A stretch of DNA of 5,159 bases, taken from assembly GCA_024763575.1 (NCBI GenBank), contig JANTFF010000074.1:1-5159 (forward strand), in the 5' to 3' direction. Positions 1-4,171 of the stretch are shown here, one piece after another (the first letter of the stretch is position 1; each line of letters opens with the position of its first letter). The notes below the pieces were generated by a model, which saw nothing but the letters and a program-made list of their open reading frames with translations, ran no database searches and was not told where the DNA came from. Origin of the DNA: Sulfurovum sp. GTDB taxonomy: Bacteria > Campylobacterota > Campylobacteria > Campylobacterales > Sulfurovaceae. The translations under genes and the position numbers were made by a program.

Positions 1-671
1 CTGTTATTGACTATTATAAAATTGGTTTCATCGTAATATATTTCAATCTGGTCTATAAAGAGTTTTTGAATCTCAATAATTGCTTTTTTAGGAATAATAA
101 TTGAAATTTGATTTTGACTTATATTTTCTATTGAGGCTACTGCTAGTCTTCTAGTATCTGTTCCTACTAGTTGAGTAATATTTTCTTGTATATTAAGCAA
201 TGCACCATTTAGCTCAAATTTTGGATTACTGTTATCAATAGCAGGTGATATATGTTTGAGTCCTTTAATTAGATTAATAGAATCTAATGTTATTTGAGAT
301 TTATTTTGGATAGTTGGAAAGTTTGGAAAATTATCAGGATTAAATATAGGCAATTTAAATCTTGATTTATTCTGTTTGATATTTAGATTATCTTTTTCTC
401 TTTCAAGTACTATCTCTTCATCTTTTAAAATTCTGACTATATCTAGTAATCTTTTACCATTTGCAGTTATTGCTCCTTCTTGATCTATATCTACATTTTC
501 TGTTTTTACAAGTAATCCTATTTCTGAATTAGTAGCTTTTATTGTACAAATATTGTTTTTTGCTTCTATGTAGATATGTGATGTAATTTGAGTTGCATCT
601 TTTTTTTCTAAAAAAGGTTGCATATTTATTAGGGCAGATTCGATTAACTGTTTTGTCACGATTATTTTCAT
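1..671 (-). CDS. dnaN: DNA polymerase III beta subunit (sliding clamp), 3'-partial
   Basis: The ring-shaped clamp encircles DNA and tethers the replicative polymerase. The minus-strand frame is open from an ATG at 671 to the left edge and gives 223 residues, about 60% of the usual 355-375, so domain I and much of domain II are present and the C-terminus is outside the window. The N-terminus (MKIIVTKQLIESAL, then QPFLEKKDATQITSHI around residues 18-33) reads like clamps of Campylobacterota. GKRLLDIVR at 72-80, the FKLP segment at 105-108 and the clamp signature TDTRRLA at 171-177 are all visible. The start is supported by GAGGAGT five bases upstream. It lies downstream of dnaA on the same strand, separated by 255 bases of origin DNA that include a probable terminator, so it may have its own promoter. 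Identification is firm; only the cut end is missing. Confidence 0.95.
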   Translation of the reverse strand, partial: MKIIVTKQLIESALINMQPFLEKKDATQITSHIYIEAKNNICTIKATNSEIGLLVKTENVDIDQEGAITANGKRLLDIVRILKDEEIVLEREKDNLNIKQNKSRFKLPIFNPDNFPNFPTIQNKSQITLDSINLIKGLKHISPAIDNSNPKFELNGALLNIQENITQLVGTDTRRLAVASIENISQNQISIIIPKKAIIEIQKLFIDQIEIYYDETNFIIVNN

Positions 672-676
672 TTTTA

Positions 677-683
677 ACTCCTC
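677..683 (-). promoter_or_regulatory. Strong ribosome binding site of dnaN
   Basis: On the minus strand GAGGAGT lies five bases before the dnaN ATG at 671. It is the strongest Shine-Dalgarno sequence in the origin region and fixes the dnaN start. It directly borders the AT-rich unwinding element. Confidence 0.8.
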
Positions 684-710
684 AATCTTTTTTTTTATTT
701 TTTATATATA
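684..710. other. AT-rich DNA unwinding element
   Basis: Of these 27 bases only one is C and none is G. They consist of long T runs followed by TATATATA. The tract lies directly beyond the trinucleotide repeat, on the side away from the DnaA boxes, which is the position of the first melted region in characterised bacterial origins. The TATATA could also contribute a -10 element for dnaN on the minus strand, but no convincing -35 partner is seen. Confidence 0.7.
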
Positions 711-729
711 AGTAGTAGTAGTAGTAGTA
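711..729 (+). repeat. DnaA-trio element, (AGT)6
   Basis: Six perfect AGT units run from 711 to 728, followed by A. Read 3' to 5' on the plus strand away from the boxes, this gives five GAT trios and then GAA. This is the DnaA-trio pattern (3'-[G/A]A[T/A]-5') on which DnaA-ATP assembles along single-stranded DNA in Bacillus subtilis. The order of two abutting DnaA boxes, a C-triplet at 730-732, the trios, then the AT tract matches the basal unwinding module, and the boxes point towards the trios. A chance microsatellite is the alternative, but position and orientation argue against it. Confidence 0.72.
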
Positions 730-732
730 CCC

Positions 733-750
733 TGTGAATTATGTGAATAA
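733..750 (-). promoter_or_regulatory. Two abutting DnaA boxes next to the trio
   Basis: On the minus strand TTATTCACA (742-750) is followed without a gap by TAATTCACA (733-741), both in the same orientation and pointing at the C-triplet and trios. The first is perfect and the second differs at position 2. They are the probable loading platform from which DnaA extends onto the trio strand. Confidence 0.8.
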
Positions 751-784
751 CTACTCCCAGCTACCGAAAAATAGGTATTTGGCA

Positions 785-805
785 TGTGAATAACTATGTG
801 AATAA
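785..805 (-). promoter_or_regulatory. Tandem DnaA box pair, 12-bp phase
   Basis: Two perfect boxes, TGTGAATAA at 785-793 and 797-805, stand in the same orientation with a CTA spacer. The pair, including flanks, is identical over 24 bases (784-807) to a pair in oriC1 (2451-2474). Confidence 0.85.
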
Positions 806-814
806 CTAGGCAAG

Positions 815-833
815 TTATTCACACTTATTCACA
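815..833 (+). promoter_or_regulatory. Tandem DnaA box pair, opposite orientation
   Basis: TTATTCACA occurs at 815-823 and 825-833 with a single C between them, giving a 10-bp phase. These boxes face the pair at 785-805. Confidence 0.85.
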
Positions 834-857
834 TCTAAATTCAAAACTTTGTCTAAA

Positions 858-876
858 TGTCACTTTTTTGTCACTT
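858..876 (+). repeat. Direct repeat TGTCACTT, 11-bp phase
   Basis: TGTCACTT occurs at 858-865 and again at 869-876, with TTT between, one helical turn apart, in the middle of oriC2. It does not fit the DnaA box. TGTCACT differs by one base from TGTTACT, a form of the site bound by the HP1021-type orphan response regulator that controls initiation in H. pylori. Assignment to that regulator is a guess; the repeat itself is plain. Confidence 0.35.
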
Positions 877-910
877 AAAATGTGAATAAAGTTGAAGTTA
901 TTCACATTTT
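877..910. terminator. Box-built terminator downstream of dnaA
   Basis: The arms AAAATGTGAATAA (877-889) and TTATTCACATTTT (898-910) are perfect 13-base inverted repeats around an 8-base loop. On the minus strand the hairpin starts 16 bases after the dnaA stop codon and ends in TTTT, so it can act as an intrinsic terminator; because of symmetry it could work both ways. The arms are also two perfect DnaA boxes. The stem is AT-rich, so strength is uncertain. Confidence 0.6.
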
Positions 911-926
911 GGATTATATCTTTATT

Positions 927-2279
927 TTAATCACTTTTTGATTTGCTATAATTTATCTTATTTGATAGTTCTTCGAGTGTTAATTTGAACTCTTCATCTT
1001 TTTTTAAGATACCTTTGATTGTTCTCATAGTATGGCTTACTGTTGTGTGGTCTTTCATACTAAAATAGAGAGCAATCTGTGGCATTGAGTTAGGCGTTAA
1101 GTTTCTAGCTAAGTATATTGACATTCTTCTAGCTTTTACCACATCTCTATTTCTCTTCTTTGACCTTATATCTGATACTTTTACATTTTGCTCTTTGGCT
1201 ACTCTTTGCACTATCTCTTCTATTGATATATTAGACTGTTTTTCTTCTAATTGCTCTTTTATAACATTTTGTGCAAACTCTAGTGTCAAATCTTGGTTCA
1301 TTAGCCCACTATAGGCGTTTAGCTTGATAATAGCACCCTCTATTTCTCTAATATTATGCCCCATATTAGAAGCCAAAAAGTTTATAATATCTCTATTTAA
1401 ATTTATACCATCTATCTCACACTTATTCTGTATAATAGCTATCTTGGTCTCTAGTTGTGGGGGTTGAATATCTGCCATTAAACCCCACTCAAAACGGCTT
1501 TTGAGCCTATCGACTAATCCTGTAATTTTATTGGGTTGTCTATCGGATGTGATTATAATCTGTTTATTTGCTTGGTGCAGTTCATTGAAGGTGTGAAAAA
1601 ACTCCTCTTGGGTCTGCTCTTTTTTGCTTAGGAACTGAATATCATCAATAATCAATATATCACACTCCCTAAAGTGTTCTCGGAACCTATCCATCGTTTG
1701 AGAACGAAGATGTGAAGTAAATTTATTCATAAACTGTTCAAAGGTTGTATATATTACTTTTTTGCCTCTGTTAATCTGATAATTACCTATAGCTTGGCTT
1801 AGGTGAGTCTTTCCTAGACCTACTCCACCATATATAAATAGTGGATTATATATCTCACCAGGTTTTTCTGCAACACTCTTCGCTGTGGTATAAGCAAATT
1901 GATTAGAATTCCCAATAATAAAGCTTTCAAAGGTAAAAGATGGGTTTAGTATAGTACTTTTAGCTTCTCTTTTACTTTCTGTTTTTACTCTTTTATCTGA
2001 TTGGTTATTTGTAGTTTTATTTGAAGCTATAGATATAATGATTTTAGGTTTTGTATTGTTTTCAAGTTCAAATAGATGTTCTATCTTTTTTGAATATTTA
2101 GTCTTAATCCATTTTGAAATTAATATATTAGGTGCATAAAATTGAGCAATATCACTCCTAGAGGCTTTATTATCATATTTAAGATGCTTAATATACCTAT
2201 TCCACTCTTCATTACTTAACTCTTGCTTTAATTTATTTAATACTTTAGTTCCTAAATTAAGTTTCCGTCCATTTTGCAT
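927..2279 (-). CDS. dnaA: Chromosomal replication initiator DnaA
   Basis: DnaA binds the origin boxes, oligomerises with ATP, melts the DNA and helps load the helicase. The protein has 450 residues, a usual length for the family. Domain I covers about 12-75 and a short polar linker (domain II) about 80-112. The AAA+ domain shows Walker A GGVGLGKTH (151-159), Walker B DILIIDDIQFL (207-217), sensor I around IIITSD (241-246), the arginine-finger region RLKSRF (258-263) and sensor II GHNIREIEGA (307-316). Domain IV has the basic segment RSKKRNRDVVKARR (372-385) and the box-reading motif DHTTVSHTM (410-418). The only usable start is ATG at 2279: no ATG, GTG or TTG codon follows in frame before domain I begins. 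The start codon overlaps one DnaA box and a weak AGG lies in a second, implying autorepression. It diverges from ruvC. Confidence 0.98.
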   Translation of the reverse strand: MQNGRKLNLGTKVLNKLKQELSNEEWNRYIKHLKYDNKASRSDIAQFYAPNILISKWIKTKYSKKIEHLFELENNTKPKIIISIASNKTTNNQSDKRVKTESKREAKSTILNPSFTFESFIIGNSNQFAYTTAKSVAEKPGEIYNPLFIYGGVGLGKTHLSQAIGNYQINRGKKVIYTTFEQFMNKFTSHLRSQTMDRFREHFRECDILIIDDIQFLSKKEQTQEEFFHTFNELHQANKQIIITSDRQPNKITGLVDRLKSRFEWGLMADIQPPQLETKIAIIQNKCEIDGINLNRDIINFLASNMGHNIREIEGAIIKLNAYSGLMNQDLTLEFAQNVIKEQLEEKQSNISIEEIVQRVAKEQNVKVSDIRSKKRNRDVVKARRMSIYLARNLTPNSMPQIALYFSMKDHTTVSHTMRTIKGILKKDEEFKLTLEELSNKINYSKSKSD

Positions 2280-2299
2280 GTGAATAAACCTGTGAATAA
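2279..2299 (-). promoter_or_regulatory. dnaA: Tandem DnaA boxes over the dnaA start codon and ribosome site
   Basis: Perfect boxes lie at 2279-2287 and 2291-2299, same orientation, 12-bp phase. The first base of the dnaA ATG (2279) is the last base of one box. The only ribosome-site candidate, AGG at 2289-2291, lies in the 3-base spacer and the edge of the next box. DnaA bound here would block early transcription of dnaA, so autoregulation is likely; this is inferred. Confidence 0.75.
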
Positions 2300-2309
2300 C
2301 TTTTTTAGA

Positions 2310-2315
2310 ATAATA
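2310..2315 (-). promoter_or_regulatory. dnaA: Possible dnaA -10 element
   Basis: TATTAT on the minus strand, preceded by TGGC, lies about 30 bases before the dnaA ATG. It resembles an extended -10 of the housekeeping sigma factor. No -35 is recognisable, as is common in Campylobacterota. A transcript from here would start within or next to the box pair at 2279-2299. Confidence 0.35.
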
Positions 2316-2357
2316 GCCAAACTTCCCTAAAATACGGGCATAAGAAGCATTTTAAAC

Positions 2358-2398
2358 AAAAGTTATTCACACCCCCCCTAAACATGTGAATAACTTTT
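2358..2398. repeat. Inverted repeat of two DnaA boxes around a C tract
   Basis: The 14-base arms AAAAGTTATTCACA (2358-2371) and TGTGAATAACTTTT (2385-2398) are perfect complements around a 13-base spacer containing CCCCCCC. Each arm has one perfect DnaA box. A T run continues to 2403 on the plus strand. It may be a paired box site, or a hairpin acting as attenuator if transcription crosses it; no gene ends here that would need a terminator. Confidence 0.6.
2372..2378 (+). repeat. Homopolymer C7 tract in oriC1
   Basis: Seven consecutive C stand in otherwise AT-rich DNA between two inverted DnaA boxes. Homopolymeric C/G runs are slippage-prone in Campylobacterota. Here no coding frame would be affected, but box spacing would change. 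Confidence 0.6.
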
Positions 2399-2411
2399 TT
2401 TTTAATGCCTT

Positions 2412-2435
2412 TAAATCCCATAACTTAGGGATTTA
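2412..2435. promoter_or_regulatory. Operator-like 8-bp inverted repeat, not a DnaA box
   Basis: TAAATCCC (2412-2419) and GGGATTTA (2428-2435) are perfect complements separated by eight bases (ATAACTTA). It lies between the paired-box sites of oriC1 and shares nothing with the TTCAC core. Two half-sites 16 bp centre to centre would suit a dimeric DNA-binding protein. The regulator is unknown; a small hairpin is the alternative. Confidence 0.4.
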
Positions 2436-2451
2436 TGAGCACCCATTTTTA

Positions 2452-2472
2452 TGTGAATAACTATGTGAATAA
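2452..2472 (-). promoter_or_regulatory. Tandem DnaA box pair, copy of the oriC2 pair
   Basis: Perfect boxes at 2452-2460 and 2464-2472, same orientation, CTA spacer, 12-bp phase. Identical over 24 bases to the pair at 784-807. They lie just upstream of the proposed ruvC -10. Confidence 0.85.
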
Positions 2473-2499
2473 CTTTTTAAGAAATCAGTTAAAATTGGG

Positions 2500-2505
2500 T
2501 AAAAT
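2500..2505 (+). promoter_or_regulatory. ruvC: Likely ruvC -10 element
   Basis: TAAAAT preceded by TTGGG and followed by ACA is a good match to the housekeeping -10 in this phylum. It lies 54 bases before the ruvC ATG. Transcription would start near 2512, so the inverted box pair at 2521-2543 would lie in the leader. Confidence 0.45.
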
Positions 2506-2520
2506 ACATATATTAAAACT

Positions 2521-2543
2521 ATGTGAATAAAAGTTATTCACAT
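2521..2543. promoter_or_regulatory. ruvC: Inverted DnaA box pair in the ruvC leader
   Basis: ATGTGAATAA (2521-2530) and TTATTCACAT (2534-2543) are perfect 10-base inverted repeats around AAG. It ends three bases before the ruvC Shine-Dalgarno. DnaA bound here could obstruct transcription of ruvC; as RNA it would form a hairpin just before the ribosome site. Confidence 0.6.
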
Positions 2544-2546
2544 GTG

Positions 2547-2563
2547 AGGAAAAATGTGAATGA
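2547..2563 (+). promoter_or_regulatory. ruvC: ruvC ribosome site and variant DnaA box over its start
   Basis: AGGA at 2547-2550 lies nine bases before the ATG at 2560 and sets the start; the ATG at 2554 is followed at once by TGA. TGTGAATGA at 2555-2563 is, on the minus strand, TCATTCACA, which is the H. pylori form of the DnaA box, and it covers the start codon. Confidence 0.6.
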
Positions 2564-3045
2564 AAATATTAGGAATTGACCCTGGAACCCGAAATTTAGG
2601 CTTTTGTATTTTGGACTTTACTAATAATAAGTTCAAGTTAGTGGAAGCTGGTGTGATTAAATTCAAAAATGTAGAGCTAAAAGAGAGAATAATAGAGTTA
2701 AGTTTAGCTTTAGATACAATATTCACATCTCATGTAATAAATGAGGTTGCAATTGAAAATATCTTCTTTGCTCATAATCCTCAATCAGTAATTAAATTAG
2801 CACAGTTTAGAGGGGCTTTATGCCTAAAGGTACTTGTATCTATAGGAGACTATACAGAGTACTCTGCTTTGCAGGTAAAACAGGCTATTACAGGGCATGG
2901 AAAGGCTACTAAAGAGCAGGTATCCTTTATGGTAAGACGGCTTTTAAATATAAAAAAAGATATAAAACCCTATGATATAACTGATGCAATGGCTATTGCT
3001 ATTACACATGCACAGAGATTAAGGTTGCAAAATAGGAAAAGTTAG
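2560..3045 (+). CDS. ruvC: Crossover junction endodeoxyribonuclease RuvC
   Basis: RuvC is the dimeric nuclease that cuts Holliday junctions symmetrically after RuvAB branch migration, in recombination and restart of broken forks. The 161-residue length is close to the family norm. The acidic catalytic residues fall in the expected places: D7 in [11 protein letters not shown] (4-14), E66 in VAIENIFF (63-70) and D139/D142 in [13 protein letters not shown] (138-150); F69 fits the aromatic residue that stacks on junction bases. AQFRGAL (81-87) and the [10 protein letters not shown] segment (112-121) are also typical. The ATG is preceded by AGGA. It diverges from dnaA across oriC1, a neighbour seen in several Campylobacterota, and converges with the surface-protein operon. 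Its leader and start are covered by DnaA boxes, so expression may respond to DnaA level. Confidence 0.97.
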   Translation: MKILGIDPGTRNLGFCILDFTNNKFKLVEAGVIKFKNVELKERIIELSLALDTIFTSHVINEVAIENIFFAHNPQSVIKLAQFRGALCLKVLVSIGDYTEYSALQVKQAITGHGKATKEQVSFMVRRLLNIKKDIKPYDITDAMAIAITHAQRLRLQNRKS

Positions 3046-3048
3046 TGT

Positions 3049-3057
3049 TTATTCACT
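3049..3057 (+). promoter_or_regulatory. Variant DnaA box after ruvC
   Basis: TTATTCACT, one base off the perfect box, lies three bases after the ruvC stop and 12 bases before the palindrome. It adds to a small third box cluster (3049-3086). Confidence 0.4.
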
Positions 3058-3062
3058 TAAAC

Positions 3063-3092
3063 AAAAAGTTATTCACATGTGAATAACTTTTT
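3063..3092. terminator. 30-bp perfect palindrome: bidirectional terminator made of two DnaA boxes
   Basis: The arms AAAAAGTTATTCACA (3063-3077) and TGTGAATAACTTTTT (3078-3092) are perfect complements with no spacer. An RNA would form an 8-bp stem with a CAUG loop and a U5 tail in either direction, which suits the gap between convergent ruvC (ends 3045) and the barrel gene, whose TAA stop (3091-3093) overlaps its right end. It equally forms two head-to-head perfect DnaA boxes. Both roles are possible at once. Confidence 0.65.
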
Positions 3093-4161
3093 AATAACGA
3101 TATATAACGCCAATGTCTGCATAACCATATTTATGGTCAAATGTAGTATCAGTATATCGTGTATATAGATAATTAATCTCTCCATTAAACTGTCTAAGCA
3201 TTAGCTTTCCACCACCATATATAGTTATCTTTGGGGAGATATTGTAATTTAGGTTTAGATTAAAGATATGATTTTTGGTCTCTTTTTTTAGACATTTGAC
3301 ACGAAAAAGATTGTTGTATTGATACCCACCTTCTACACCCCAATCTTTGGTCTGATAAGCAATTCCTAGACCTGCTACAAGCATATCATCGGTTCTATCT
3401 CTTTTTAAATTAACATTTTTGAGTCTATCTTGTAAATCAGCATCATTCTCATGTAAAATTGAACTATCTATAGTATTACTAACAGATATTTCTGAATATC
3501 CCAAATATGTATCATATAACCAATTACTATTTTTATAAGAGTATATAGCTCTTGTATATAGGCTACTATCACTAGTATCTTTGATAGCTACAAAAGGTTT
3601 ATTATCTAAATTAATCGTTTTTTTGCTTCCATCAGATGCTGTATATACTACGCTATATTTATTTGAACTATTTTCTTTGATTGTTATATCTCTATTATCT
3701 TCAACTATTTTTTTAAGTCTATTATTTATAGTTGAGAGATTATATATATATATATCATCTGCACTATTTTTACTATATCCACCATCTATAGCAAATGCTG
3801 AATTTTTATCTCTATATAGTTGATAACGAAGATACAAATCCATATTTTTATTGGTTAGTGTTGTATCAGAATATTTTAAATCTTTTTGATTATATCCAAA
3901 ATTTAGATATATTTTATCATTAAAAGTATATCCTATATCAATACCAAATCCGTCCATATCTCCTAATGAGGTATCACTATTAGAGCCTAATTCACTTTTT
4001 TTAATATTAAATACATCTATAGTATCATTTATCTTTTCAAGATATAAATCAAATTGTACCTCTTTTGTTTTTGGTAAAAATGCATGGATTTTATTTTTAT
4101 TATAAGTAATATCTCCTGCATAGAGATGACCTAATAGTAATATCAATAAACTTTTCTTCAT
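3091..4161 (-). CDS. Predicted outer-membrane beta-barrel protein
   Basis: No named family is recognised in this 356-residue protein. It begins with a short signal peptide (MKKSLLILLLGHLYA, cleavage probably after A15). The mature part is rich in aromatic, Asn and Asp residues, with alternating polar/hydrophobic strands typical of barrels: about 71-97 (GFGIDIGYTF, then IYLNFGY), 106-130, 200-228, 258-289 (LVAGLGIAYQ, WGVEGGYQY), 297-323 and the last strand 345-356. It ends in IGVIYRY, an aromatic C-terminus as used for barrel insertion. The stretch 131-199 lacks strand pattern and may be a large loop. AAGGA five bases before the ATG supports the start, whose A is shared with the stop of the upstream gene (TAATG), so the two are coupled. 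Its function (porin, transport partner or anchor for the upstream gene product) cannot be told. A dinucleotide run at 3741-3755 encodes part of the loop. Confidence 0.72.
   Translation of the reverse strand: MKKSLLILLLGHLYAGDITYNKNKIHAFLPKTKEVQFDLYLEKINDTIDVFNIKKSELGSNSDTSLGDMDGFGIDIGYTFNDKIYLNFGYNQKDLKYSDTTLTNKNMDLYLRYQLYRDKNSAFAIDGGYSKNSADDIYIYNLSTINNRLKKIVEDNRDITIKENSSNKYSVVYTASDGSKKTINLDNKPFVAIKDTSDSSLYTRAIYSYKNSNWLYDTYLGYSEISVSNTIDSSILHENDADLQDRLKNVNLKRDRTDDMLVAGLGIAYQTKDWGVEGGYQYNNLFRVKCLKKETKNHIFNLNLNYNISPKITIYGGGKLMLRQFNGEINYLYTRYTDTTFDHKYGYADIGVIYRY
3741..3755 (+). repeat. TA dinucleotide run inside the barrel gene
   Basis: Seven TA units plus T lie within the coding region and encode the IYIY of DDIYIYN (about residues 135-141) on the minus strand. 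Gain or loss of one unit would shift the frame. Confidence 0.6.
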
Positions 4162-4171
4162 TAATTTCCTT
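4161..4171 (-). promoter_or_regulatory. Overlapping stop/start (TAATG) and ribosome site
   Basis: On the minus strand AAGGA (4167-4171) lies inside the end of the upstream gene, and TAA (4161-4163) overlaps ATG (4159-4161) by one base. This predicts coupled translation and one transcript for the two surface-protein genes. Confidence 0.75.

Larger units (their letters stand above)
672..926. other. oriC2: origin subregion between dnaA and dnaN, with the unwinding site
   Basis: This 255-base non-coding stretch contains, from the dnaN side, an AT-only tract, a trinucleotide repeat of DnaA-trio type, a C-triplet, and eight DnaA boxes: one near-match at 733-741, and perfect TGTGAATAA or TTATTCACA at 742, 785, 797, 815, 825, 881 and 898. 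In Helicobacter pylori the origin is split around dnaA, and unwinding takes place in the part between dnaA and dnaN. The presence of trio and AT tract here, and not in the other subregion, points to the same arrangement. That melting starts here is inferred from sequence. Confidence 0.88.
2280..2559. other. oriC1: origin subregion between dnaA and ruvC
   Basis: This 280-base region carries perfect DnaA boxes at 2279, 2291, 2363, 2385, 2452, 2464, 2522 and 2534, a variant at 2555-2563 and a half box at 2543. It lacks a trio repeat or a long AT-only tract. In Helicobacter-type bipartite origins the cluster upstream of dnaA helps form the initiation complex by looping to the dnaA-dnaN side, and the lack of an unwinding element here fits that. 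It also holds the divergent promoters of dnaA and ruvC. Confidence 0.85.

Noticed and set aside
762..777. Short inverted repeat TACC/GGTA in oriC2
   Set aside because: Arms of four bases are expected by chance.
2538..2726. 62-codon open frame on the minus strand
   Set aside because: It lies antisense within the ruvC start region; ruvC has full catalytic motifs, and this frame has no recognisable protein features.
2719..2727. ATATTCACA inside ruvC as a DnaA box
   Set aside because: It is a single variant within coding sequence and cannot be separated from chance in AT-rich DNA.
733..3086. Repeated TGTGAATAA motifs as a CRISPR or integration-related repeat array
   Set aside because: Units are 9-10 bases, in both orientations and with irregular spacing, and match the DnaA box next to dnaA.
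3063..3092. Perfect palindrome as end of a mobile element or attachment site
   Set aside because: No transposase, integrase or second copy bounding a segment is present; its arms are DnaA boxes between convergent genes.
3581..3823. 80-codon open frame on the plus strand, hydrophobic
   Set aside because: It is antisense to the barrel gene; the Leu/Ser-rich product reflects the complement of Asn/Asp/Lys codons and there is no independent evidence for it.
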